A stretch of 64,000 nt of DNA from Phymatolithon calcareum (taxonomy: Eukaryota; Rhodophyta; Florideophyceae; Hapalidiales), in contig OZ345383.1 in the NCBI GenBank assembly GCA_977006965.1, positions 1,426,001 through 1,490,000 of the forward strand, read 5' to 3'. A program made the translations under genes and the position numbers. Position 1 is the first letter of the stretch. Each line of letters opens with the position of its first letter. Shown piece by piece: positions 30,607-41,892 of this stretch. A model generated the notes under the pieces. The model did not search any database. It had not been told where the DNA came from and was given only the letters and a program-made list of their open reading frames with translations.

Positions 30607-31922
30607 GGTCGATACTAATAATGTCGTTCATTACAATCTCGCTCTCTGTGGATACGTGAGCATTGCGTGGAAGGCTTCAAGCTCACTCGCGTAATTCATA
30701 TAGTGTGAGGGAAATAATAAGTACAAATGAATGAGTGGATGACTAGATTTGACTACCTTCTCGGGAAAATCAGTAGTCACGATTTCGCCCCGTGAACTAC
30801 TGTTTCCAAGCGGGCGATAAACGGGTTATTCCGCCGCTTGTAAATTCGGGAGCTCTGTGATTAAGAGTCGCTCGATTCTGCCCGTGGAAGAGACACAAGT
30901 CGTTCTAGGGATCATTTAGATCCCTCAAAAAGCGTGCAATGACTCCTAGTGATTGAAAAGATCTCCGGCTGATATAGCCGTGATGCAAACTGCCTACGCA
31001 GTCTGCTGTAAACTCTCCACCAGGAGATCCCGTGTTATATTTCCGATCGAACGCAGGTGCAATTACGAAGACAGCACGACGAACAGCGAATTACTTGATG
31101 CAGTACGGCAAGGAAGACAGCCCATCGAAATTGCAAATAATACGTATTACGTATGAGCGGTATTTGACGACGCAGAATTCGTCATAACGAGGTCTTATCC
31201 ATAGAGAAAGACACAGTGCACGTTGTCACGTGACAATGTCAACGAGGGAATGCTGAATCGGGGGCACGTAGAGCATGTAGTATGAACTGGACTCCGGAGA
31301 AAATGTTAACAACGGAAAAGGGATTAGACGCTCTACTACTCTACAGCGCCACCATAATTTATAATAAGGAAAAAGACAAGTCTCTGTATTGGGGACCAGG
31401 CGATAGACTAGAATGAGCAAGTTACGAAAAGCTGCTCCTGTACAGTCTTAGGAGTGTTTCTGTGGGCTTTTAAAAAAACAACTAATAAGTTGCTTTAAAA
31501 AAACATTGAGCACGTATTCGCGAGGACAGCGCTAGTTCACTTTCTACAGCCTTCTGTGCCTCCTAGGCCGAAGGAAGCTCCTATACTGAACTGTTCCAAA
31601 GCGGCGATGCAGAGTTTCTTCAGCTTCCGCGGTTTCTCGAGTACGAGTATAGGACCGGACTGTTTTCCGTTCAACACAGCAGTGACAAGGCTCTAAAACG
31701 CATATTTGAGACCTGGATGACACATTTCGTTGTCTCTACTTCGTGTATTCTCTTCACATACATGGAAAGCCTTGGACAGGAGGACAGAACGCATGCATAC
31801 TGGCACGCCAATGACAATGGGATGCGCTGTAACACTGAACGGCGCTACGTGGCTGTAAGGGGCGTGTGTGACTCATAGCTTTGCACTTTGCGCAACTGCA
31901 CGCAGTTGCCCCCCCCCCCCCG

Positions 31923-31942
31923 CAATGCGGCATGCCGCATTG
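31923..31942. repeat. Perfect 20-bp palindrome next to a C run
   Basis: CAATGCGGCATGCCGCATTG, directly preceded by a run of 13 C (31909-31921). Confidence 0.85.
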
Positions 31943-32659
31943 GGGGCAGAGATGCATGGTGAGTAGCACTAGTTTACTTCTAGCTTGATCATCAAGATTT
32001 AAATCTGACCGGACGACGCTACCAGTCGATCGAAGTGCGCGGCACAGCACACTGACCGTGCGTGTCCACCTTTAAACAATCCAACTGTCCAAAAACAACA
32101 AACAAACACAGCACAAAAGACAGCGCGTTCAGCACAGGGTACAGCGTGACAAAAAAGGTTCTAGCTCCTGACCACTCGCGCTCCTAACCATGCGGTCATA
32201 CTTTCTAGCTAGACCAGGGCTTGTCCCGCCCGCGATCCGATTCGCTATAACAATTCCGTTAGTAGAATGTTGGCACCCGAAGCAGCCAAACAGTGAACGC
32301 CAGGTCAGGTCTCGCGTGTCCGTTCCTACTTTCATGTCATAAGCGGGGAGATAGAATGATGAGAGGTATACCGCGAGTATTTGAGGGACGTCACAGAATG
32401 AGCACATTCTCAACCTGCGGTTTATATTGGCAACCTTTCGAGGGTCGACAGGTACAGCCACAGAACGGGGCTTGGTGGCAGGCGTGTGAACGATTCCGAA
32501 TTCAGTCGGGAGCTGCTGCAGAACGTCCCGACAACGCAGCGTGAAACGCACAGTTGTGATTGCAGCGCAAATGCGTGCAATCCATTCTCATTTTTAGAGA
32601 CGACTTTGAGGAAATGTTCATCAGTTCATGCCAACGCGAGCAAAGATGCACTTAAGCAC

Positions 32660-33240
32660 GGGAATGGCTATCCTCAAGCGCGCTGTCCGCACGAGTCGCG
32701 GCCGGAATGGACCTATCCTATCACACAGGCTCGGATGGTGAACAGGGCGCCGTGTCTAAGCACTGGCTATTCATCCCTCTACTCTCGCTTCCATATCCAC
32801 TTCAGCGTGGAGAACAAGACGTGGAATGCAGTTGTGGTGCCATATTTGGAACGCTCCAACAGCTCTTAAAAGACCAGTTGATCAATCGGAGAATGCCAGA
32901 GACATGCTGTAACATGCAGGGATTCGTGCAGTCTGTGACCGGAGTTGCTGCAGGTTAAGCTACACACAGGGCCGTGGTGACTGAAAGTGCACACCGACAG
33001 ATGACTACTCCTGCGCACAGTGCCCTCGAGTGGGCGAGATTGCTCTTTGCACGGGCTGCCCGCGAGACAGTTGGGTCTGCATTCAAGCATCCAGTCGCTG
33101 CCGGTATCAATGTGGTTTGTGAGGTTTGTCAGGCCATACTTCGCGCTGTGCCAAACACGCCGCATTACAATCTACAAACTTCCTGCGCGCTAGCACTGCA
33201 CATTGTCGCAGACGTGCTAACCGCGTCCCCGAACTGAGGC
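32660..33240 (+). repeat. Repeated unit, copy C (3' part with broken gene)
   Basis: The first ~50 bases match 35.99-36.04 kb (copy B) and 34.85-34.90 kb (copy A) around the core CGAGTCGCGGC. The end matches the coding part of copy B to its stop codon. Similarity further left (near 32.3 kb) is possible but weak. Confidence 0.65.
32893..33237 (+). pseudogene. Broken copy of the small unrecognised gene at 36244
   Basis: The reading starts at an ATG and encodes MPETCCNMQGFVQSVTGVAAG, matching MPRESSRIQGFVSSVAGGAAG of the intact copy; a TAA then stops it at 32956-32958. The frame continues and, from HSALEWARL onward, matches the intact protein at about two residues in three to its end (VLTASPN against VLTASPY). 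Differences are mostly conservative (I/L, M/V, V/I). The longer central Ala/Thr-rich stretch of the intact copy is shortened here. Confidence 0.65.
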
Positions 33241-34297
33241 ACGTTCTGGTCGAAGAAGGTTGTCCTCGTGAGACGGCAATGGGAAAGAAACGATCTTACG
33301 AGTATGATTGAATGACGCCTCTCCTTCAACGAGATTGGTGTGCGCATGCACCAAGATGGAGGTGGATTTTATCGGACCTGGATGAGACGCGAGCGGAAGA
33401 CCAATCGTGCCGTGGTGCAGAAGGAGGGTGTTGCGCTGCGCGCCAAATGTATCGAATAGAGTAGTGAGCAGTACAGAAATTGCAACCAGCTATGTAAAGT
33501 ACGTTGAATAAAATGAGATTTGATGTCAATGCAGGATCTTGGAATGGACTTTGAAATTGGACATAGTCATTAAGACGTAAGCAGGAGGAAGACACATGTA
33601 AATGTGAAAAATCGAAATCGAGTATGGTTAGGTGTTGTGGGCATTATATGTTTTGCACCTTTGTCACAGAACCGATGAGTCCCACAACGGGCGGGATCAC
33701 AACAGCTGAAATGAACTCACTAGCCACAGAATGCGTACACTTTTTACAATTCATCTGGTTGTTCGTATTGAGGGCACTATCATGGCTACAGCCACTGGAC
33801 AGCGAGAAGCTGAATAGGTTGGAAGATTCGCTAGCTTTATGTTCAGTCCATATATCTCCTGTCCTGTCGTCAAAAAGATGGAGGGGAAGTTTGTAGGGCA
33901 TGTGCCCTCGAGATCAATAAGGGAATGATAACGTTATTGGCTATAACATGCACCGGCGGAGAACTTATGAGAATATTCATCGAAAGGTCAAAACCGACAC
34001 GATGATACGCCAGTTTCAACTTCAAGGCTTGACCCACAACATCTATTGCCCCACCTTCAATATTGTAGCATACGGCAAGTATTCTGATGAGAGACTTCGA
34101 CACACCAAGCGTGCCTGGCTAGCTTCACGAGACGCTAGAAGAAAGAAGGCCACTGCACTTCGCACGTTGCGCAAGAAATCATGTCTTGATTACAGCACAC
34201 GCGGATAGGAGAGCAGATAACGTCGACATGGAAGTGAGCCTTCGCGTAGCCCACAAGCAACTATCCGACGGGCTCAAGAGCGTCTACATCTAACCAT
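33241..34297. other. Intergenic, no gene supported
   Basis: About 1.05 kb between copies C and A of the repeated unit. Frames of up to 90 aa on both strands (33624-33901, 33948-34208) have no recognisable motif. Confidence 0.45.
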
Positions 34298-35110
34298 GAG
34301 CAATTGTGAAAGCACCGACCCGTTACTCGAAAGCGATCGCGTTCAGCGCAGGCTCCAATAGGCAGTCCGGTCGATTGCGGTCAAGTCTCGTCCGCAACCC
34401 GACTCGTCGCCGAAATTCTGTTGAGAGACTTCTGAGGACTCAAGGGTCAACCAGCGCGCGCCAGCTCATCTGCGCGTGTCCGTTTCAAATCAAGCCGCCT
34501 CCCCTCTTTCTGTTCACGAGTGAAGTGTAAAACATCGCCATCTGCCCGCCGCATATAGAAACATCTGCGGGCGAGCGGCCACAAGAACTGAGTGCCACTG
34601 ACGAAACTGAGTGAAGATCGACCACTCTGCAGCGAATAAGAAGCATCGTCTTACGTGCGCTGCATGTATACTTCGCAAGCTCACCGTTCCCAACGATTCC
34701 CAATCAGATCCTATCGAGGCCGCAAGATCTGCAGCGACAGCCCAACACAGTCAGTTTCGTTGAGACGTCACACCCCGCGAATATACGTTCTCCTTCGCGT
34801 CAAAGAAAATACATCCCGTCGTTGCCCTATCGCGAACTTGGGTTTTGAATACCTTCAGCCGCGGTGTCCTCCACGACTCGCGGCGGTGTCGCGCGGCGTC
34901 CGCGACAATATGACCGTGTCGCACCGCCATCCGTTGCACACTTCGACTGGTGGCATTCGCACCGTACGCAGACAGGCAAGCCCTAAATGGCCAAACGCCA
35001 GTGCTGTCCTGACTCAAGGACAAAACGCGTGGCGGGTAGCCGAAGATTACACCTCGAAGGAAGAAAAGCGGCACGCGGTCCAGCGAAAGCGTATGAAAGT
35101 CTGAATGCTG
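34298..35110. repeat. Repeated unit, copy A (lacks the coding part)
   Basis: It aligns over its length with 35395-36250. Shared blocks include CAATTGTGA.AGCACCGACCC at the left end, CGACTCGTCGCCGA, CGTGTCCGTTT, CGCATATAGAA and the CGCGGTGTCC...ACGACTCGCGGC region, and it ends at CGGGTAGCCGAAG. The alignment stops where the small gene of copy B would begin. Confidence 0.75.
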
Positions 35111-35394
35111 CCACGGATGTATTTTAGGACTTTGCACCAATCTCCTTTTATTCTTTCACTCGACTAAGGCCCACACTTGTGTTCTGTAAATACATTGCTA
35201 CAGTCAGTCCATTTTCTTCTTCAACTGAGAAGGACAATCGCTTGTGAATTTGGTTGGGATGGCATATGTTGCCTAACCAGCACCATTTATTGAAGTGCGG
35301 GCAAAAACAATGATGGGCTACCTGTGCGCTTCGTATTTTCGTGTTTTAGAGAAGAGGTTGAAGTGGATTAAGCAAGAAATCACCCTATTATGGA

Positions 35395-36625
35395 GATGAA
35401 CAATTGTGACAGCACCGACCCATTACTCGAGTAAGACCACGTTTCACTCTACTATCCAATAACCCAGTCGTCCAAATGAGGTCATGTCTCCCCCAAAACC
35501 CGATTCGTCGCCGAGATTCCGTTGAGAAACTCCTGACACCTGAACGCACCAAACAACCCACGCCAGCTCACCCACTCGTGTCCGTTTGGAACCAAACCGC
35601 CGCCCCTCCTTCCGTCCCACGATAGAGAGAAACGCATCTTTGACTGCATTGCCTACCGCATATAGAACCATATGCGGGGAGCGGCCCCAGGAATCGCATG
35701 ACACTGACGGAACTGCCCGACTATCGACCACTCCGGTGATTCCTGCACACACTTGAATATGAGCGCAAAAGCGAATAAGATGCACCGTCATGCAGGGGCA
35801 GCGTGCATACTTTGCACGCTCGTGATTCTGAATCATTCCACTTGAAGATCCTCTAAAGGTCGCACAAACACACACACGATCCGCAGAAATGACCCAGCAC
35901 ATTCAATTTCCTCAAGCCCGATACATCGACAAATATGCGCCCTCCTTCGCGACAAACAACGCATCCCGACAATCGCCGTAGCGCCGACATGTGATGGGTA
36001 CCTTCGGTTGCGGTGTCCGCTACGAGTCGCGGCTGTGTCGCACCGCGTCCACGACATCATCACCGTGTCGCGCCGCAGTCCATTGCAAATTTCGGACGGT
36101 GCCAGTCACACTACGGTATGTACACGCATGCGTCAGCATGAAAGTTCGCCAGTGGTCCTCGACGCGACATAAGAACGCCGGACGAGTAGCTGAAGTGCCG
36201 CAGCAGCAGGTAAGATCCATTGCGAAAAAGCAGAAAGCTGAAAATGCCACGAGAAAGCAGCCGCATCCAAGGATTTGTGTCGTCAGTGGCTGGTGGAGCA
36301 GCAGGTGCCGCGGCAAACGGGGCGACGGGCACGACGGCGTCGGCAACTTCGCGCCGGCCTCGCACCTCGGTCGCTTCTGGAGTAGCTGCAGCTGCTCAAT
36401 CAGCGCTCGAGAGGGCGCGGCTTGTTTCTGAACGCGTTTCCCGTGAGAGTGTTGGGTCTGCATTCGAGCACCCTGTCGCGGCCGGCATCAATGTCGCGTG
36501 CGAGGTGTGTCAGGCTTTGCTTCGTGCAATGCCTAATGCGTCGCATGAACGTTTCCATGAGTCGTGCGCGATGGCGCTGCACGTCGTTGCTGGCGTGCTC
36601 ACGGCGTCTCCGTACTGAAGATGTT
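35395..36625. repeat. Repeated unit, copy B (complete, with gene)
   Basis: This is the fullest copy: about 850 bp shared with copy A, then the small gene shared with copy C. A and B are direct neighbours in the same orientation about 1.1 kb apart, so a tandem duplication is likely. I saw no terminal repeats that would mark it as a transposon. Confidence 0.75.
36244..36618 (+). CDS. Small conserved protein of the repeated unit, unknown family
   Basis: 124 aa from the ATG in GAAAATGCC; the frame opens earlier only with TTG. I do not recognise it. The N-terminal half is Ala/Gly/Thr-rich (GFVSSVAGGAAGAAANGATG). The C-terminal half has a compact helical look with the block GSAFEHPVAAGINVACEVC, LLRAMPN and CAMALHVVAGVLTASPY. 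A broken copy at 32893-33237 keeps this C-terminal half with mostly conservative changes, suggesting it was once selected as protein on this strand. There is no signal peptide or clear membrane segment. The antisense strand is also partly open, but its changes are not conservative. Confidence 0.5.
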   Translation: MPRESSRIQGFVSSVAGGAAGAAANGATGTTASATSRRPRTSVASGVAAAAQSALERARLVSERVSRESVGSAFEHPVAAGINVACEVCQALLRAMPNASHERFHESCAMALHVVAGVLTASPY

Positions 36626-38418
36626 GATCTTTTGTGTCGACCGTGGTCGCCATTATAGTTAAGGCCGCGGAAAAGGACTGTTGAGCGCTGTGCTGGCGCT
36701 GTACCACTATCGCATTTGTATGATATGCTGAGCTGAAAACTAGATCGAATGTATTGTACTATGTAGACGAGAAATACTGTAGTGTGCTCGAACAGGAGTA
36801 CTGAGCAATTTGATATCTGGCAGAAGGTAGACAGAATGCGCTGAAGTAGAGATGTATAATATTATTTCAAAAATGCATACCAAATATTTATTCACGCGGA
36901 ATCTGTAATCTCAAGCAGGAAGTCAAGGAGGAAAACTAAAGTTTTGAGTTATGCAAAATCCATCAAAGACCACTGCCTAGTCTCTAGACCTGCAAAGCTC
37001 CTTGTGTAGGTGTTTCTTTCACTCTTTCGTTCCCTCTTTCTATGTTGTGGATCGTGATTTTTTTCAAAACGATACTACAGAAAAACAGTCTATGGCAAAC
37101 TGCGAGTTCGAACAGGGACAGCGTTCGACTCCTGATACTGAGCACAGCAAAAGTTTGCAGGTCGCAACGGACTTCAAATAACTATTTTAAACTTTTCCGT
37201 GGTCATCTGCTCTGAATGTCCGACATCTTTAGATTCATCTGTGGCTATCTGATTCTGTTCTTGAAATACGTCTTCATCCGGACGCAGAGCAATTTACAGA
37301 TCTCGAATGTTCAATTTACTCTCTGTCAAATTAGTATGACCAGGAAGTATACCTCTGGTTCCTGGGAGGCAAAATCAGTTCCTCTGGGACACAGGAATGA
37401 TTCCAGCTCCCAGGTTATTTCGATTCGGAAACGTCTAGGGATAGCAGACTGAAGTCGTTGAGTTTTCTTTAGACAAATTTTGATTGCAAAGGACATTTTT
37501 GCTCAATCAAGTATATTGTCTTCTGGTAAGACTTGCATGTAAAGACATTAGCACGCGGAAAACTGCTGTGCTTTCCGTGGGGAAAGAGGGTATCCTACTA
37601 TACTGCAAGCTAAAAGGGAGCAGACCAGGGACACAATATTTCTAAATCCCGACAAACCATTCTTTTACGCTTCGCCAATGGAGCTTCAATAGAGCAGAAC
37701 CGAATGCGAACTGACCCTTCCCTTCGAAACGTTTCCCTTACAGTGTGGTGGGTAGCAATAATTCTGGTTCCCACTGTTTGTATGCTGGTTGTTTGGTCAA
37801 TCATATATTAAGCTATGTTTCGGTTCCGGCAACTGGCCTAAATTCATTTAAAAAAGGGAAGAATATAATGTTCCGTTTTCAGTTTTCGACTTCCATTTTT
37901 CGATTCAAGTCCTATAGATGGCCCTTCATAACTCCGGAGTTCGTTCCATTTCCTGAAGCCGAAGGTCCTCACGCTGGAATCAGTCGCAATATTTCCCATT
38001 GTCGTCATCCGGTAGACCGGAGGTCGCCACTATCTCAAAAGGCTCCCGAAAACGCAATGCTGAAGTGTCACCGGGCGGAAATCCAAGGCGTCTGCATTAA
38101 GTGCTGGGAAACCCCCTAATGTCCATTCGCGAGGCGCTCAGAAAAGTCGTTCCGTCGCACATAGATTTACGCCGTGTGCTGGTGTGCCGCAGTACCCGCG
38201 GAAAGCAGTCACTCGAATGCTAGAATTGGATCCCGTTCGAGAACATTTAGAGGCCATCTAGATTTTAAGTGCCCTTATTGTGGTTCAGATTTACTGCCAT
38301 TAAGGAAAGCAAGAAAGAAGAAGAGGTCGAGAGGATGAGTTCTCCCAGAGTGCTCAAGAGGCAGCTTTCTAGCTTCTATAATTCTTCAGGTCTGGTGTTG
38401 CCCGAATTTCATATGTCC
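36626..38418. other. Intergenic, no gene supported
   Basis: 1.8 kb with only short frames (37216-37452, 37745-38119), none recognisable. No tandem repeat was noted. Confidence 0.45.
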
Positions 38419-38620
38419 AGTGGTTCCATTTTTTTATAATTCAAGTTTATTTGAAAGCCACAGACTTCCGAAGACATGGACAAGACTTCCTCAGATCCTA
38501 CCTACCTTTGTGCAGCTCACGAAACGCCCATCAGAATGGCGGACGGGGAAATTTAGGATTCACGGAAATCTTATCTCAGTCCTCAACGGGATTGTTGGTG
38601 CGTGGGCTGTACCGCTCAGT
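38419..38620. repeat. Direct repeat, left copy (~200 bp)
   Basis: It matches 39765-39965 in the same orientation. Both contain CTACCTTTGTGCAGCTCACG, the GGCGGACGGG region and ATCTCAGTCCTC, with a CGGGATTGTTGG end. Identity is clearly above 75% by eye. The sequence between the copies does not look like a transposon interior. Confidence 0.8.
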
Positions 38621-39046
38621 GGTTCCAGTGTCGTATGCTTAAAGTACTGTGATAGATAAGAGTTGACGATATCTCGTTTCGCCTCTTCCACCCCGTTTGC
38701 AGATTGGTCAGCTCTTGGCAGTACCATTAGCTCATCTCATCTTCTTAATAATCATTATATACATCGTCGCACGAGAATATCTCGACGGACTTTGGGATAC
38801 ACAGTGCGACACATATAGCACGGGTCGTGCTGCACGACAATTTTCGGACTCACTTTTTGACCTTCCCAAAAGATATAGCTAATAATTGGAGTCTCTACTT
38901 TCTTGATATCTCCTTCCACCCGTGGATAGATGAAGTTCTTGCTATGTTCTCGGCAGTCAAGGACAAGTCGGCAATATGAATCCCTGTTGTTTAACCGATG
39001 CTTCTCTAGAAACATTCAGCTGACTTCCGTGTGACATAGGATCGTG

Positions 39047-39220
39047 CAGTATTTTCCCCCTCGAGGCCCAGTTTTGAACCAGAGGTACGTTTTGGTGCCC
39101 CACTCGACTGGGTCGCACCCGTTATTCCCAAACCACTGCAGACTTCGGATTTGGCCTCAACGCCAATTGAAAAGTTCACGAAGCGTCTGCAGATGCGTTG
39201 GTAACTTTTTAATAAAAATC
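39047..39220 (+). repeat. Dispersed repeat family, copy 3
   Basis: This is the plus-strand copy of the family at 2374-2530 and 50867-51048. It starts at TATTTTCCCCCTCGAGGCCC (shared with copy 2), contains CCAGAGGTACG and GTCGCACCCG, and ends GTCTGCAGATGCGTTGGTAAC, then T-rich and AATAAAA. Confidence 0.75.
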
Positions 39221-39764
39221 TACATTTCTTTTTCCAAGCAGTTCTTCCATCTCGATAATACAGGGGACTTATAAGCTGGATGGTCCTTGCAGGATGCACG
39301 CAATTCGCGAAGACTCCGAATACGTTCTTGGACTTCGTTATTCCCTCCATAATACTCACGGAACATGATGTACCCAAAACAAAGACTGGCACGTCATGTT
39401 CTGTGATGGTGACCCCTGATAGGTGTTTGACGTGTGCCTTTTACAAATATGACCCAGACAAAAAGAGGTCTTTGCTCGCTTATTTTTCTAGCGCGGAATT
39501 ATGTACGCGATTGCCTTCCACGACATTGCAAACTCGCTTGCCCGCTCCGACGGAAGGTTTGCAATTTCTATCATCAATCATCTATGGTATAAAGTCACAA
39601 GTAATGATCGACCCCGGAATCTGCGTAGCAGGAGATGTCGCACTTATTCTCTCGTTACGTAATGTCATTTATTGGATAGAGCCTTCCCGAACATTCTAAA
39701 ATACATTGGAATCTTCACCTGTCACAGCACACAACTTGTCGTCATCTGCTAGAACTTCATCTGG

Positions 39765-39965
39765 TCTTGGTTGAATTTTTTAATCCAAGTATATTTAAAA
39801 GCCCCTCAGCCTGCCGAAGATATGTGCAAGGCTTCCTCAGATGCTACCTACCTTTGTGCAGCTCACGAAATGCCCACCAGAAGGGCGGACGGGAAAACTT
39901 AGCATCCACGGTAATCCTATCTCAGTCCTCTACGGGATTGTTGGGGCTTGGGCTCAACCGCTTTT
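39765..39965. repeat. Direct repeat, right copy (~200 bp)
   Basis: Partner of 38419-38620. It lies directly downstream (on the minus strand) of the decayed coiled-coil gene at 39983-40457, so the repeat may be the 3' end of an element of which the left copy kept only this part. Confidence 0.8.
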
Positions 39966-39982
39966 TGCCTGCCTACTGCGAA

Positions 39983-40457
39983 TCAATACATACCTTCTTC
40001 GTTCTCCATGCGTTCTATGAGTGTCTTGCTAATTTGTAAGAGCTCATCTAGCGCCTTTTCTGCTTCCAGTCTTTTTTCTCCTTCGAGGTCGTCCCCTGCT
40101 AATGTGCCCTCAAGGATCTCCATATGCTCTCTGGCTCTGGTGCCGAATTCTTCTGCCATACTTGTTGTTGACACCTGTGGGAATCTACCACAGACATCCT
40201 GCAGCGCGAGTTGCCTGTGCTTCACCTTGGGGAACTTGAGGATTGCTGGCAATTCTCTGTGTTGTCGTATGAAATCTTCCTTTTCTGCTTCGATTCAAGG
40301 AGGTCTTCTTCCATTGCCAGAAATTTGGATCGAAGTGTTTGCGAGGACTGGTTTGTTTGGATGTGCTTTATAGCTTCACCAAACGGCTCCCTGGTCTCCA
40401 TCGCGACGATATTTTTCCTTGTGTACTGCCATTCATGGTTGCTTGGTCTCGGTTAAG
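39983..40457 (-). pseudogene. Decayed coiled-coil protein gene
   Basis: Two overlapping frames on the minus strand read as one protein if a shift near 40290 is allowed. The first part includes REPFGEAIKHIQTNQSSQTL and ends near MEEDLL. The second starts near EKEDFIRQHRELP and continues LKFPKVKHRQLALQDVCGR, then a Glu/Lys/Leu-rich helix (KALDELLQISKTLIERM) to a stop. No ATG starts the second frame. The family is unknown, and a transposon-borne origin is likely given the repeat at its 3' side. Confidence 0.45.
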
Positions 40458-41892
40458 CTGTGTGGCGTGTTTGTCGTCCACGAAAGTCGTCCAGTAATGT
40501 ATAGTAGTACAGGTATAGATTTCCAGCCTTGTAATCCACGCACCAGCGCGCAACTCAGAAGCCCCTCGGTTGCTCAAAGGGTATGCGTTCCGCAAGCGGC
40601 ACAGAAGAGGTAAAGATGGCAAACGGGAAGCTTTCAGTTCCTCCACCGGCGGCCTGTTCCGCCGGGTGCTGCTGCAATGGATCAAACCAGAACCAGATTC
40701 AATCTTTGGCGACTCATCACGCCAAAACGCACATTTTGCCCTCGCAAACTATAGGGCAGAGTGGCAGAAAATTAGTCCTTCGAAAGGCTGCTAGCTCCGT
40801 TAGGGGAAAAAGACAATATGACCAGTTAGACGGCAAGTCGCACTACAGTCGTGAACATCGGCTAGGCATCAATTCAGGCGGAAGTTCGTTGCACCTCAGC
40901 AAGATTATTGCAAGAGTGGCAGCCTCAGGTTCGCCACGGAACAAGTGGAAGCCGGATCTAGGTCGCAACTTGAACAATACGCATCGCAATTTACTGCATC
41001 CGCACTTCCGTCGTTGGTGAACGATTCCCCCCCTTCTGCGAAGCTTTCTTGTGTATGATGATGATGCCGCGGTCCATGGATGGCTGACTACGCGGGTCTA
41101 GAATATCTCGCTGCACAGTGTCATACGGCTTAAGACATAGCAAGCATCCTTCACGTCCGCGACAGATTTGCAGGCGTGACCTTGCAACGCCAAGGTTCGG
41201 AATGGAGCAAAGTGAGCTTTGTTGCTTTGTCATTTTGAAATCCGGACTGGGAGAGGTGGATTGTGCACGAAATTGGGTAGTGTCGGTTACGATGATGAGC
41301 AGCGAACCAGTGGTCAGGATCGGATGAACAAAACATCGGAAAACAATGCAAAGGTTTTTACTTGCCAAAGATGGTGTTCAGTCTAGCAACAGATCCTCGT
41401 GCAGTCACCGCAGAAAAGTGGTCCACTCGTCTGCTCATCGAATGCCCGCGCTTCACCGTCTTCTTACTTCGAGCACATCTGTGTGTCCGCGTCCATTTCC
41501 GCCAACCCTATGCTGTCGCTGCAGGTGTACCCTTGAGGCAACAATTCGCTGGGCGAGCACTCAGCCTGAAAAAATAAGCAATTTTTGCTGCACTGCGCAT
41601 GCGGCACGTGCTGCGGCGCGACGTGTACCGCCCACGGTGCATGAAACGGTCACAATCGGAGCCGTGTCATACGCACGGCGCGAGCGGGACAACCGCCACG
41701 ATCTAGCCTGTGGCCCATCGTCGAGTCGTTACAGGTCCTCCCGGCCTGCGCGCCCGCGCGCTCGGCTACATGCGCCCACCTTCTTCAGCCTAAATTTACC
41801 CTTCGCCCCCTTATACTCAAGGCCACATATCCTTAGCCTCTGCGCGTCGAAAATTAATCTCGGGCCCCTCCTTTTCGGCCGTTTGCCTGACG
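40458..41892. other. Intergenic, no gene supported
   Basis: 1.4 kb. Frames on plus at 40583-41020 and 41346-41981 are open, but Arg/Ser/His-rich without motifs. The right part is GC-rich and should hold the promoter of the membrane-protein gene. Confidence 0.45.

Larger units (their letters stand above)
27887..32659. other. 4.8-kb gene-poor region
   Basis: I recognise no gene. Several 75-175 aa frames exist (28685-29026 and 29056-29283 on plus, 29296-29820 on minus), but none has a motif or partner. Palindromes lie at 28313-28328, 30584-30606 and 31923-31942. An AAAG run lies near 29930 and a 13-C run at 31909-31921. The 5' region of the RNA-binding protein is at the left end. Confidence 0.5.

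Noticed and set aside
37080-37150. tRNA-like GTTCGA stretches
   Set aside because: No acceptor stem, D-arm or anticodon stem can be paired around them.
38419-39965. The two ~200-bp direct repeats as LTRs of a short retrotransposon
   Set aside because: No primer-binding site, polypurine tract or matching TG...CA ends, and the interval contains an unrelated dispersed repeat.
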